A stretch of DNA of 36,065 nt from Planctomycetota bacterium (GTDB lineage: Bacteria > Planctomycetota > Phycisphaerae > Tepidisphaerales > Tepidisphaeraceae): the NCBI GenBank assembly GCA_029777755.1, contig JAKORQ010000077.1, forward strand, positions 1 to 36,065. The letters run 5' to 3'. Each line of letters begins with the position of its first letter. The first letter of the stretch is position 1. Position numbers and translations under genes: made by a program. The notes beneath the pieces were generated by a model, which saw only the letters and a program-made list of their open reading frames with translations, ran no database searches and was not told the DNA's origin. Positions 7,203 through 15,623 of the stretch are shown piece by piece.

Positions 7203-9305
7203 ATGGGCGGCGTAATCTCCATCAACGGGCTTGTCGGCGGCTATTCCCTGCTGGCGGCAGTAGTTATAGCAGGATTGACCGTGGTGGCGTCGCTGGGCGC
7301 CGCCAGGCTTGGTGAGGTGAGATTTCACCGCATGGCCCGCTGGGGGATCTACCTCACCGCACTGATGTTCGCGGTGGCCTCCGGTGCGATGGCGCGCGCC
7401 CTGTACATGAGCGATTTTTCCATCGCCTACGTCGCCAGCTATACCGAGAGGGCATTGCCGCTGGGGTATAAGCTCTCGGCCTTTTGGGCCGGGCAGGAAG
7501 GCAGCTTGCTGTTCTGGGCACTGGTGCTGGCGATGATGGTGGCTGCATATGCATTCATCCGCCGACATGACCATTCGCGCCAGCAGGCGATCACGCTGTT
7601 GGTGCTGGCCGTCACGCTGGGATTCTTCGCCTCGTTGCTGACCTTCGTGGATGCCGACAAACTGCCTTTCAGCCCCCGGCACCCGGTGCCAGCCGACGGC
7701 ATGGGGCTTAACCCCATGCTGCAGAACATCGGCATGATCGCGCATCCGCCGACGCTGTTCATCGGCTATGCCGGCTTCACCATCCCCTTTGCCCTGATGA
7801 TCGCGGCGCTGGTCTGCGGGAGCCTGGAAAGCTGGATCGGCATCGCCCGCCGATGGATACTCTTCGCCTGGATATTCCTGACCATCGGCATCATCCTCGG
7901 GGCACAGTGGGCGTATGTGGAGCTGGGCTGGGGCGGCTACTGGGCGTGGGACCCGGTGGAGAATGCCTCGCTGCTGCCCTGGCTGACGGGCACCGCCCTG
8001 CTGCACTCGATCTTCGTACAGCAGCAGCGCTCGATGTTCCGCCTGTGGAACGTGCTGCTGGCCGGCGGCACCTTCATACTGTGCATATTCGGGACGTACA
8101 TCACCCGCAGCGGCATCATCCAGTCGGTGCACGCGTTCCAGCCGTCGCTGATCGCCACATTCTTCCTGACATTCATGATCCTCTGCACGATCGCCTGCCT
8201 GGCGCTGATCATCTTCCGCTGGCGGCGTCTCGGGCAGCAGCCCGCCGTACGCGGCAAGGGGGATGCATTCGAGAAGGCCCCTGCCATGCAGGGCCTGATC
8301 AGCAGGGAAGGCGCGGTCTTGCTGGGCAACTCGCTGCTGGTGCTGATGACCGTGCTCACGCTGCTGGGCACCATGTCGCCCGTGATCAACGAACGCCTCA
8401 CCGGCCGCGCCATCACCATGCAGCAAAACTTTTACAACACCGCAGTTCTGCCGCTGGCGCTGGTGATGCTGCTGATCATGGGCGCAGCACCGATGCTGGG
8501 ATACGGCCTGACAAAGCTCGGCGATCTTTTACGGTGCGTGCGCGTCCCGCTGGCGATCTCCTTCCTGGCGGCGATCGTGGTCAGCTTCATTGTTGGCATC
8601 CCCATCCCGGAGGATGCCCCGCTCAAGACCGTCGTACGGCTGATGCTGCTTGGCCCGCATAGCTGCACCTTCGTGGTGGCGATGACCATCTGCTGCCTGC
8701 TGGCCGACTTCATACAGGTGTTGCGTGCCCGGATGCGCAACGTCGGCGGAAATCTGCTGGGCTGTGCCTTCGCCGCGATCGACGCCAGCCATCGCCGCTA
8801 TGGAGGACACATGGCGCACCTGGGCATGGCAATGATTGTGGCCGGCATCGCCGGCTCCAGCCTGTTCGGGCAGAAGGAATCAGCGCAGCTTGTGCTGGGT
8901 GAAAGAACCCGCATCGGCTCCTATGAGGTATCGCTCGATGCGGTGAACCGTATCCGCGGCGCCAACTTCACCGGCATGGAAGCGGTGGTGACGCTCACCA
9001 CGCCCGCCGGCAAGCAGCACGTGCTTAAGCCCCAGATCCGCGAATATGCCAAGTCGCGCAACGGCGCCAACGCCGAGGTGGCGCTGATGACCAACCTTGC
9101 CGAGGATGTCTACATCAGCGCCCTGGGGTTTGGCTCGGAAAGCTCGGCCACCATCCAGGTGATGATCAATCCGCTGGTGCTGTGGATCTGGATCGGCGGG
9201 CTTGTTATGACGCTCGGCGGCGTGTGGGCGATGCTCCCCACACTCATGCCGGCTGGGCAGCGCGTGGAAGTTAAGCAAGCAGTACCCGTGACTCAGGGAG
9301 TGTGA
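7203..9305 (+). CDS. ccmF: CcmF, heme lyase of cytochrome c maturation
   Basis: The protein has 700 residues with about 14-15 membrane segments. The tryptophan-rich WWD heme-handling motif is clear near residue 241 (WGGYWAWDPVENASLLPWL), and HPP in IGMIAHPPTLFIGY lies before it. A periplasmic domain of about 130 residues precedes the last membrane helix, as in other CcmF proteins. CcmF receives heme from CcmE and forms the thioether bonds of c-type cytochromes. The start is preceded by GAGGGG inside the ccmE end. With no ccmH or ccmI nearby, its apocytochrome-presenting partner is unknown. Confidence 0.95.
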   Translation: MGGVISINGLVGGYSLLAAVVIAGLTVVASLGAARLGEVRFHRMARWGIYLTALMFAVASGAMARALYMSDFSIAYVASYTERALPLGYKLSAFWAGQEGSLLFWALVLAMMVAAYAFIRRHDHSRQQAITLLVLAVTLGFFASLLTFVDADKLPFSPRHPVPADGMGLNPMLQNIGMIAHPPTLFIGYAGFTIPFALMIAALVCGSLESWIGIARRWILFAWIFLTIGIILGAQWAYVELGWGGYWAWDPVENASLLPWLTGTALLHSIFVQQQRSMFRLWNVLLAGGTFILCIFGTYITRSGIIQSVHAFQPSLIATFFLTFMILCTIACLALIIFRWRRLGQQPAVRGKGDAFEKAPAMQGLISREGAVLLGNSLLVLMTVLTLLGTMSPVINERLTGRAITMQQNFYNTAVLPLALVMLLIMGAAPMLGYGLTKLGDLLRCVRVPLAISFLAAIVVSFIVGIPIPEDAPLKTVVRLMLLGPHSCTFVVAMTICCLLADFIQVLRARMRNVGGNLLGCAFAAIDASHRRYGGHMAHLGMAMIVAGIAGSSLFGQKESAQLVLGERTRIGSYEVSLDAVNRIRGANFTGMEAVVTLTTPAGKQHVLKPQIREYAKSRNGANAEVALMTNLAEDVYISALGFGSESSATIQVMINPLVLWIWIGGLVMTLGGVWAMLPTLMPAGQRVEVKQAVPVTQGV

Positions 9306-9311
9306 ATCAGG

Positions 9312-10373
9312 ATGACCAAGCGCACCATCGCAACTCTGGCCCTGTGCCTGTCGGCCACCGTATTGGCGGCCGAGCAGGAGATGCCGCTGCCCCCCGGCCA
9401 CCCGGAGATAGCCCATCCGTCTCCATCCAGCATGCCGGAAAGCGCCATCGGCACCCTGCGCATCCACGCGCAGCAGAAGACCGCCGATGGTCCTTCCCTA
9501 CAGGGGCAGAAGGCGATCGTGCACTTCTACCAGGGAGACAAAGTCATCAAGCACGTGGATGCGGTGCTGGATGCCAACGGCGAGGCGACGGTCGGCGACA
9601 TCCCGCTGACACGCAATGCCGTGCAGGCGCTGGTGATGGTCCCCTACGGCAACATCACCTACCAGGCGGTCAGTCACATCATGAACTCGGCCATGACCGA
9701 GGCAAAGGTGGAGGTCCCCGTCTACGAGACCACCAGGGACATCCCCGAGTGGAAGATCGCCATGCGCCACCTGATGATCTCCCACACCTCGGCCGGCGTG
9801 CGGGTTGTGGACATGCTGGCGGTCGACAATCCCTCCGATCGAACCTGGATTGGAACCAACGAACATGAGGAGGGAACCACGCTGATCCTCAAGCTGCCGC
9901 CGGGCGCGGGGAATATCGAGATCGGCGATGGCTTCACCGAGCATAGCCTGCATTTCCACAACGGAACGATTTACAACGTAGCGCCGATGACGCCGGGCAT
10001 GACCCATTACAGCTTCGGCTATACCATCCCGGTAAAAAGCGGGAAAGTGGAGATCCCCATCAATACCCCGGCGCTCACGCAGCAGCTGATCGTCTTCGCA
10101 CCCAACGACGGTAGCGAGATCAAGGCAAACGGGCTGCTGGAGCAGGGCACACGAAAGACAGACGGCGGCGAGATGCGCATGTTCAGCGGTGTGGCGCTGA
10201 TGCCCGGGCAGCCATCCGGGCTTACCATCAGCGGGCTGGCAAACACCCCTGCCGCCGTGGGTGGCGGCTGGAGCACCGCACAGGTCGTGGCCGCCTCGGC
10301 GCTGGGAGTGGTGCTGCTGGGCGGGATCGGCTTCATGCTCCTCAAACCCGTCAAGCCAAAGGCGGAGAATTAA
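9312..10373 (+). CDS. unknown secreted, C-terminally membrane-anchored protein of the ccm operon
   Basis: The protein has 353 residues and I do not recognise a family. An N-terminal signal peptide (MTKRTIATLALCLSATVLA) is followed by a Pro/His-rich stretch (MPLPPGHPEIAHP), two predicted beta-rich domains (residues about 45-135 and 145-275), and one C-terminal membrane helix (VVAASALGVVLLGGIGFMLL) with a short Lys-rich cytoplasmic tail. There is no Cys in the mature part, so it is neither a thioredoxin (CcmG) nor a CXXC protein (CcmH). Several His residues (HSLHFHNG, MRHLMISH) could bind metal or heme. It starts six bases after the ccmF stop and precedes ccmA, so a role in cytochrome maturation is plausible. 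Confidence 0.8.
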   Translation: MTKRTIATLALCLSATVLAAEQEMPLPPGHPEIAHPSPSSMPESAIGTLRIHAQQKTADGPSLQGQKAIVHFYQGDKVIKHVDAVLDANGEATVGDIPLTRNAVQALVMVPYGNITYQAVSHIMNSAMTEAKVEVPVYETTRDIPEWKIAMRHLMISHTSAGVRVVDMLAVDNPSDRTWIGTNEHEEGTTLILKLPPGAGNIEIGDGFTEHSLHFHNGTIYNVAPMTPGMTHYSFGYTIPVKSGKVEIPINTPALTQQLIVFAPNDGSEIKANGLLEQGTRKTDGGEMRMFSGVALMPGQPSGLTISGLANTPAAVGGGWSTAQVVAASALGVVLLGGIGFMLLKPVKPKAEN

Positions 10374-10393
10374 CCACTGGTATGATCTGATAG

Positions 10394-11131
10394 ATGCGAT
10401 CCATAGAGAGGTCAACTTCGGCTCAGGCAGCAGCGGCCGAGTTGGCCGTTCACGCCCGGAACCTGCGCAAGGTCATCGACGACCGTGTTATCCTCGATGA
10501 CCTGGGCTTTGCCATCCCCCGCGGCCGGTATATCGCCCTGCTGGGAGCCAACGGCGCCGGCAAGAGCACGTTGATGCGCATCCTCTCGATGCTCACGCCT
10601 CCCAGCGGCGGGGAGCTTTCCTTGTTCGGCCAACCGCTCAGGAGCACCAGCGCGGGCATGCGCCGGCGCATCGGGCTGATAAGCCACCAGGCGATGCTCT
10701 ATCGCGATCTCTCGCCGCGCGAGAACCTTCGCCTGTTCGGCAAGCTGTACGGCATGCGCAATGCCGACCAGCGGGCCACGCAACTGCTACAGCTGGTGAA
10801 CCTAGCTGACCGTGCCGACGACCCCGTGAAGAACTTCAGCCGCGGCATGACGCAGCGCACCGCCATCGCGCGGGCGCTGATGCATGATCCTGACCTGATC
10901 CTGGCGGATGAGCCGTTCGCCGGACTGGATGCGCCATCGACGCATACCGTCGAGCTGCTGCTGGATGCCCTTAACAAGTCCGGGCGCACCATCCTGCTGG
11001 CCAATCACGATATTGAGCAGTCGCTGCGCCTTGCGCAGCAGGTGCTGGTTCTCAGGCGCGGGAAGCTGGTGCTGGATTGCCCCTCTTCGCAGGTCAGCGC
11101 CGCGGAAGTGCTCAAGGAGATCGGAGGATGA
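10394..11131 (+). CDS. ccmA: CcmA, ATP-binding subunit of heme export/CcmE release complex
   Basis: The protein has 245 residues with all ABC ATPase motifs: Walker A GANGAGKST (residues 51-59), a Q-loop SHQAML, signature FSRGMTQR, Walker B LILADEP followed by FAGLDAPS, and the switch His in LLANHD. With CcmB and CcmC it uses ATP to free heme-loaded CcmE. The N-terminus is 10-15 residues longer than usual, so the true start could be internal; the ATG at 10394 is the only upstream candidate. ccmB begins two bases after its TGA. Confidence 0.9.
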   Translation: MRSIERSTSAQAAAAELAVHARNLRKVIDDRVILDDLGFAIPRGRYIALLGANGAGKSTLMRILSMLTPPSGGELSLFGQPLRSTSAGMRRRIGLISHQAMLYRDLSPRENLRLFGKLYGMRNADQRATQLLQLVNLADRADDPVKNFSRGMTQRTAIARALMHDPDLILADEPFAGLDAPSTHTVELLLDALNKSGRTILLANHDIEQSLRLAQQVLVLRRGKLVLDCPSSQVSAAEVLKEIGG

Positions 11132-11132
11132 G

Positions 11133-11807
11133 ATGCGCACCACGCTTTCCCAGATTCTTTTGCTTGTCGGCAAGGATCTGCGCATCGAGGCGCGCAGTCG
11201 GCAAACGCTCGGCCTGGTGATCACCCTCGGGCTGCTGATCGTGGTGGTGCTGGGGCTGGGGCTTGGCGCGGAGGCGGCGAAGGGCTACTCGGCGATGGCT
11301 GTCCTATGGGTGGCATACCTTTTCTCAGGTGTTCTCTGTTTTGAGAAAACCATGGCGGTGGAGCGGCATGAAGGAGCGATGGCCGGGCTGCTGCTGGCGC
11401 CTGTGGATCGTGGCGTCATCTACCTTTCCAAGCTGATAGCCAACCTGCTGATGATGCTGGCGGTGGCGCTGGTGGTGACGCCGGCCGGCGTACTGTTTTT
11501 CTCGTTCGATCTGTCAGCGGCGCCACTGTCATTTGCCCTGATCATGGGGCTGGGAATGCTGGGGGTGGCGGCCGTGGGAACGCTGTTTGCTGCAGTCGTA
11601 TCCTCGACGCGGCTCGCAGGCGGGCTGCTGGCTATGGTGGTGTTCCCGGTGGTGCTGCCGGTGGTGATTGCCTCAACGCAACTGATGCTGGGCATCTTCC
11701 GCGACGGCAAGGAACTGGGCGGAACCGGCCTGGCGGTGCTGATCGCGTTCGACGTGATCTTCGTGACGGTGAGCTGGTTGGTATTCGAGTGGATCCTGGA
11801 GCCGTAA
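11133..11807 (+). CDS. ccmB: CcmB, membrane subunit of the CcmABC complex
   Basis: The protein has 224 residues with six predicted membrane helices, starting MRTTLSQILLLVGKDLRIE. The cytoplasmic KDLRIEARSRQ segment and the conserved block FEKTMAVERHEGAMAGLLLAP match CcmB, the permease partner of CcmA. The ATG at 11133 is supported by GGAGG five bases upstream; the open frame extends further into ccmA but this is overlap. ccmC starts five bases after its stop. Confidence 0.92.
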   Translation: MRTTLSQILLLVGKDLRIEARSRQTLGLVITLGLLIVVVLGLGLGAEAAKGYSAMAVLWVAYLFSGVLCFEKTMAVERHEGAMAGLLLAPVDRGVIYLSKLIANLLMMLAVALVVTPAGVLFFSFDLSAAPLSFALIMGLGMLGVAAVGTLFAAVVSSTRLAGGLLAMVVFPVVLPVVIASTQLMLGIFRDGKELGGTGLAVLIAFDVIFVTVSWLVFEWILEP

Positions 11808-11812
11808 GGGAC

Positions 11813-12565
11813 ATGAACTCAAAGACAAAAACTCTGATCGCGGCCGGCACAGTGCTGACGCTTGCCCTCTTTGGCGCGGCGCTGGCCATGCTCGTCTACT
11901 ACACCCCCACCGAGAAAAGCATGGGGCAGATCCAGAAGGTTTTCTACATCCACCTTCCGGTTGCCATCAACACGTTTCTGGCCTGCCTGGTGTCGTTCAT
12001 CGCGTCGGTGGGATACCTGTGGACACGGCGGATGAGCTGGGACGACCTGGCCGCGTCATCCGCCAAGGTCGCGGTCGTGCTTTGCAGCATCGTGCTGCTC
12101 ACCGGCATGATCTGGGGCAAGGCGGCGTGGGGACAGTGGTGGACCTGGAGCCCGCGACTGACCTTCAGCCTGATGCTGTGGCTGCTGTACGTGGTCTACC
12201 TGATCATCCGCAATTCGATCGACTCCGCGCCCCGACGGGCGCTCATCAGCGCGGTCTACTCGGTCATCGCCTTCCTCGACGTGCCGCTGGTGTACCTGTC
12301 GGCGCGCCTGATGCAGGACATTCACCCGCAGAGCATCGAGCTTGAACCGGCAATGAAACTCACGCTGCTGGTCTGGTTCATCCCGGTGACACTCGCCAAC
12401 GCGGGGATGATTACTCTTCGCTACATGCTGGCGCGAGCCCAGGCGGAAACGGCCGGGCAGTCGCCGACGGACCAGCAGCAGCCGGCCATCGAGCCAGGGT
12501 CCGCCCAGTGGCATGCCCTGCTCAATGGAAACGGCAGTACAAGTGACAGGGAGGTAAACAAGTGA
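11813..12565 (+). CDS. ccmC: CcmC, heme-loading protein for CcmE
   Basis: The protein has 250 residues with six membrane helices. The WWD motif lies at about residues 101-115 (WGKAAWGQWWTWSPRLT). The two conserved heme-ligand histidines are visible at His47 (VFYIHLP) and His171 (QDIHPQ). CcmC binds heme in the periplasm and attaches it to CcmE. The start follows AAGGGAC. The C-terminal 40 residues are polar and of low complexity. The TGA overlaps the GTG start of the ccmD-like gene (GTGA). Confidence 0.93.
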   Translation: MNSKTKTLIAAGTVLTLALFGAALAMLVYYTPTEKSMGQIQKVFYIHLPVAINTFLACLVSFIASVGYLWTRRMSWDDLAASSAKVAVVLCSIVLLTGMIWGKAAWGQWWTWSPRLTFSLMLWLLYVVYLIIRNSIDSAPRRALISAVYSVIAFLDVPLVYLSARLMQDIHPQSIELEPAMKLTLLVWFIPVTLANAGMITLRYMLARAQAETAGQSPTDQQQPAIEPGSAQWHALLNGNGSTSDREVNK

Positions 12566-12699
12566 ACTTCACGCAGTACCTGATCGCGGCATACGTCATC
12601 GGTATCGGGATGATCATGCTGTACGCCTTCTACACGATGGTGCGCCTGTTTGCCGCCAGCCAGCGCTGCCCGGTGAAGTCCCGCCGGGAGAGGAAATAG
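12562..12699 (+). CDS. ccmD: CcmD-like small membrane protein
   Basis: A short ORF of 45 residues starts with GTG in a four-base overlap with ccmC and has GGGAGG upstream. It has one membrane helix (YLIAAYVIGIGMIMLYAFYT) and a basic cytoplasmic tail ending KSRRERK. Size, topology, AAY near the helix start and position directly after ccmC fit CcmD, which stabilises CcmABC and helps release heme-CcmE. Sequence conservation in such small proteins is weak, so the call rests mainly on context. Confidence 0.75.
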   Translation: MNFTQYLIAAYVIGIGMIMLYAFYTMVRLFAASQRCPVKSRRERK

Positions 12700-12754
12700 A
12701 TTTTTCCGCGCCCACCCGACAGGGCATAATCGGGTATATGGTATCTAGAAGACC

Positions 12755-13279
12755 ATGGCGCAGATGACACGTACGCGCGAGCTTCACTTCGAGAAACTCG
12801 CTGACATACAGATGGAGCTGGATCGCATCGAGCAGGCGCACGCCGCCGGGCGGCTGGTGACCACGGGGAACTGGTCGGCCGGCAAGATCCTCGGCCATCT
12901 CGCATGGTGGGTCGAGCGCGCCTATCACGGCTATCCCTTCGAGGTTCCCTGGCTGGTACGGAAGATCCTGCGTTTGCGCAAGAACAAGATGCTGTTCGGC
13001 AGGATGAGGCCCGGGTTTCGCCTGCCTCGGGCGCCCGGGGGGACCTACGGCACCGAGGAGATGACATTCGAGGCGGGATTGCAGCGATACCGCGAGGCAC
13101 TGGAGCGGTTGCGGGTGCAGCCGCCGGTGCTCGCCAATCCCGCGCTGGGCGACCTGAACCATCACGAGTGGATCGCGCTGGCCTGCCGGCATGCCGAGCT
13201 GCACCTGGGGTTCCTCGATCTTCAGGCAGCGTCGGCCGCCCCACAGGACCAAAACGAAGCAAGGCCGACCAGCGTGTAG
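12755..13279 (+). CDS. DUF1569 family protein (DinB-like fold)
   Basis: The protein has 174 residues. Blocks NWSAGKILGHLAWWVERAYHG near the front and NHHEWIALACRHAELHLGFL near the end are typical of DUF1569. The His residues in LGHLAW, NHHEW and RHAELH are placed like the metal-binding triad of DinB-type four-helix proteins. Function is unknown. It lies 55 bases after ccmD on the same strand; a CATAAT hexamer in the gap could be a -10 of its own promoter. The last codons overlap a stem-loop that may terminate transcription. A link to cytochrome maturation is not supported. Confidence 0.75.
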   Translation: MAQMTRTRELHFEKLADIQMELDRIEQAHAAGRLVTTGNWSAGKILGHLAWWVERAYHGYPFEVPWLVRKILRLRKNKMLFGRMRPGFRLPRAPGGTYGTEEMTFEAGLQRYREALERLRVQPPVLANPALGDLNHHEWIALACRHAELHLGFLDLQAASAAPQDQNEARPTSV

Positions 13280-13289
13280 CTGGCCGGCC
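13263..13289. terminator. stem-loop between convergent genes, possible terminator
   Basis: GGCCGACCAGC and GCTGGCCGGCC flank a 5-base loop, giving 11 pairs with one mismatch. Read on the minus strand it is followed by TTGCTTCGTTTT, a weak U-rich tail. It sits between the convergent DUF1569 and prepilin genes and overlaps the end of the former. Confidence 0.45.
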
Positions 13290-13317
13290 CTGGGAGCAGA
13301 GGGAAGCATCAAATCGA

Positions 13318-14193
13318 TCAGCGCTTGGTGGGATCTCCCAGCCCGTTCCAATAGCCGTTGTCGACGTTGCCGTCGCCATCCATGTCATCCAGCTGCTTGG
13401 GGTGCAGCGACTCAACATGCCCGTCGCAGAACAGGACGTTCACCTTGCCCTTGTTGCGCGGCGCGGGGGTGGCACGCATGGGTGAGTCCGGCGGATCGGT
13501 GATGTTGCCGCCACGGTAGCCGAAGTTGCCGTTGGCATAGGGATCGGCGGAGCTGCGGCGGCTACCCTTCGAGCCCAGTTCAACTGACTGCAGCGGCGGA
13601 TCGATCGCATACACGCCCTCGCCGGCATCCCAGCCATCGCGGCAGCCCTGGGTGTCGGCGATCGCCACCGTCAGGCTGGGATTGCGAATGTGCGATTCCT
13701 TGGCATAGAACTTGGAGATGCCGCCCGGATCGCGCCCGTTGCCCAGGTACTGGTAGTTGTAGCCGTAGCCGCCGTAATACTTGGTATCCGGCAGGATCCC
13801 GGGATTGGAGTTGGGATCGCAGGTGTGGGCGAAGGGCTTCTGCATGCGCTGGCGGTCGGTGTCATCGAGGTGGGGGCTCATGTAGACCTCGGTGTTCTGC
13901 ATGTAGGGGTAGATCAGGTCCGCCCAGCGAATCTTCGGTGTGTTGGTGGTTGAGATGGAGTGAACCGGGTAAGTGCCGCGATTGTCATTGCGATACATGA
14001 GCAGGCCGATGCCAAGCTGGCGCAGGTTGCTCAGGCTGGCGGTGGTGACGGCAGCCGCCCGCGCCGAGGCAAGGCTCGGCAGCAGGATGCCTATCAACAG
14101 CGCAATGATACCGATAACTACTAACAGCTCGACAAGGGTAAATCCCCGCGAGCCTGCTTGCCGGCTGTCGCCGACAACTGATCCCTGACGCAT
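13318..14193 (-). CDS. prepilin-type N-methylation protein, DUF1559-like (pseudopilin)
   Basis: The protein has 291 residues from the ATG at 14193, supported by GAGGA upstream. The class III signal is clear: [21 protein letters not shown], with cleavage after Gly17 and Glu at +5. A globular domain with Tyr/Gly-rich segments follows, then the C-terminal block [13 protein letters not shown] and a [13 protein letters not shown] ending seen in planctomycete pseudopilins. It also carries a [11 protein letters not shown] element resembling a calcium-binding or dockerin-like loop. Such proteins assemble in type II secretion or type IV-like pseudopili, but their role in planctomycetes is mostly unknown. 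No other secretion genes are adjacent. Confidence 0.88.
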   Translation of the reverse strand: MRQGSVVGDSRQAGSRGFTLVELLVVIGIIALLIGILLPSLASARAAAVTTASLSNLRQLGIGLLMYRNDNRGTYPVHSISTTNTPKIRWADLIYPYMQNTEVYMSPHLDDTDRQRMQKPFAHTCDPNSNPGILPDTKYYGGYGYNYQYLGNGRDPGGISKFYAKESHIRNPSLTVAIADTQGCRDGWDAGEGVYAIDPPLQSVELGSKGSRRSSADPYANGNFGYRGGNITDPPDSPMRATPAPRNKGKVNVLFCDGHVESLHPKQLDDMDGDGNVDNGYWNGLGDPTKR

Positions 14194-14298
14194 TACTGAT
14201 CCTCTTTCCGCCCGTGGGTTTTGTTTCAAGGGCCGCAACGCGATGCACGGGCTGCACATCGCGTGCGGGTTTCGTTTTCTCGCTTGGGTAAGGACGTC

Positions 14299-14847
14299 CT
14301 AGCAGCAGTCGGGCTTGCGAGCCCTGGAGCACGGTTCGCATTCCGGCCCGCCGGGCGTTTTCGTCCGGGAGCAGCGGAAGCCGATGGAAGGATCCCACTG
14401 CCCGATCCCGGCCGGGCAGCGCCGTACGAACTCGATGAACGCCGCCAGGCGCTCCATCACCACCGGCGGGAGAGCGTGCTCCATCCGGCAGGCGGCGGCG
14501 TTGGCCTCCTCCTCCTCGATCTGGAGAACGTCGCTGAAGAAATCGCGGAGGGTGACGTGGCGACGGGCCACATCCTCGGCCGCCCGCAGACCAGCGGGGG
14601 TCAGCGTGACGTATTCATACGGCGAATAATTGATCAGGCCTCGCTTGGCGAGATTCTGCAGCGCCGAGGTAACCGAGGAACGGTTCACCTGAAGCTGATC
14701 CCCAATCTCCTTGGCCCTGGCGACTTCCCGCCGCCGGGTAAGCATCAGGATCGTCTCCAGATAGTCCTCCAGGCTGGAGGAAATCTCCTGGCCATCAATG
14801 ACGTTGCCAACCTGGGCAACCGGCACGACCTCTTTTGACTTCGCCAT
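14299..14847 (-). CDS. DtxR/MntR-family metal-dependent transcriptional regulator with Cys-rich tail
   Basis: The protein has 182 residues from the ATG at 14847. A winged helix-turn-helix occupies residues about 28-85 (LEDYLETILMLTRR ... ARAKEIGDQLQVNRSSVTSAL). The dimerisation/metal domain has RRHVTLRDFFSDVL and the ancillary-site motif ACRMEHAL (Cys, Glu, His). There is no SH3-like FeoA domain. Instead the last 35 residues contain six cysteines (RCP, FRCSR, ECEPC, terminal DCC), unusual for the family and possibly a metal site. DtxR proteins repress iron or manganese uptake when metal is bound. No uptake gene is adjacent, so the targets are unknown. Confidence 0.85.
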   Translation of the reverse strand: MAKSKEVVPVAQVGNVIDGQEISSSLEDYLETILMLTRRREVARAKEIGDQLQVNRSSVTSALQNLAKRGLINYSPYEYVTLTPAGLRAAEDVARRHVTLRDFFSDVLQIEEEEANAAACRMEHALPPVVMERLAAFIEFVRRCPAGIGQWDPSIGFRCSRTKTPGGPECEPCSRARKPDCC

Positions 14848-15040
14848 GGCGCAAAATGTACGGCGCGTCAAACATTTTTCAAGTACCCATCGGCGAGAAA
14901 ATGAAAATTGCTCAGCTCGGAGGAGGAGGCGGCGACGTGGGAGCGCCTATCGACACAAAGACACGAAGGCGCCAAGGCATCAAGAAAGAGGGATTGAGCG
15001 ACGAAGCGACGGAGGGAAAAGCACAGCAATCCCGCCCAAA

Positions 15041-15076
15041 GTGGAGCGGGTGGTCCTCCACCCGCGGGAGGTAAGG
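15041..15076 (+). repeat. dispersed hairpin repeat, copy A
   Basis: A leading GTGGAGC is followed by an 8-bp stem (GCGGGTGG / CCACCCGC) with a TCCT loop and the tail GGGAGGTAAGG. The stem differs from other copies but stays paired. A second, weaker hairpin (TCCAC/GTGGA) with GGTAAGG follows at 15081-15112. Confidence 0.7.
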
Positions 15077-15243
15077 TGATCCACGATGGAAATTCGCCTG
15101 TGGAGGTAAGGAAATCACAACGCGCGTCTTCCTTCGTCGCTGCGAAGCTACTGTTGACCTCTCGATACGGGGCACCGTGTTCCAATTTTGGCGTCCGCCG
15201 ATTCGACATCCCGCGACTTGAGGACAAGCCGCCCTCTTGAGAA

Positions 15244-15278
15244 GTTGAGCTGTTCCGCCGGAACTGCGGGAGGTAAGG
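15244..15278 (+). repeat. dispersed hairpin repeat, copy B
   Basis: GTTGAGC leads into a GTTCC/GGAAC stem with a GCC loop, then TGCGGGAGGTAAGG. Flanks and tail match copy A while the stem sequence differs. Confidence 0.7.
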
Positions 15279-15560
15279 CGCTCTTCGACGTAGATACGCC
15301 ATTGGTGACGGGAGATCGAAAGAGCTTCCTTCTTCACCACGAAGAAGCGAAGCGACGAAGCCGAACTACGCTACGTCAACCATGTCATAGCACTTCGTCA
15401 GCTTCAGTTTCGGCATTTCGTCGTTGCGCCGTGGTAACGCGGGATCGGAGTATGTACCAACGTTCGGCACACGCCGCGTCACGGGGACGAATCGTCGCGT
15501 CGTGGTGGATCTGGTCCGCGTGAGCCTGCGACGGCCGACCCAGAGCTTTGTTTGGGAGGC

Positions 15561-15598
15561 CCAAAAACAACCCCGGCCAGCGTCGCCGCCGGCCGGGT
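15561..15598 (-). terminator. Rho-independent terminator of the coiled-coil protein gene
   Basis: On the minus strand a GC-rich stem (CCCGGCCGGC / GCTGGCCGGG, 6-base loop) is followed by GGTTGTTTTTGG. It lies about 25 bases after the stop at 15624. Confidence 0.75.
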
Positions 15599-15623
15599 TT
15601 AGGTTCATCACTTTGCTGCCAGT

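Larger units (their letters stand above)
14848..15560. other. repeat-rich intergenic region
   Basis: About 700 bases hold no credible gene; overlapping frames here lack family signals. The stretch contains tracts of degenerate CACGAAG words (14951-14978, 15330-15360) and several short hairpins followed by a GGTAAGG-like tail (15041-15076, 15087-15112, 15244-15278). These are related to copies near 31.5 kb and 35.75 kb. Confidence 0.6.

Noticed and set aside
6867-8426. Minus-strand open frame (519 codons)
   Set aside because: It is antisense to ccmE/ccmF and has low-complexity composition without motifs.
14230-14276. Strong hairpin between the DtxR and prepilin genes as a terminator of the DtxR gene
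   Set aside because: The T-rich tail follows only on the plus strand, where no gene would need it. On the minus strand the hairpin is not followed by a U run, so its role is unclear.
14951-15360. CRISPR-like array
   Set aside because: The repeated words are short, degenerate and irregularly spaced, with no conserved repeat-spacer period and no cas gene.
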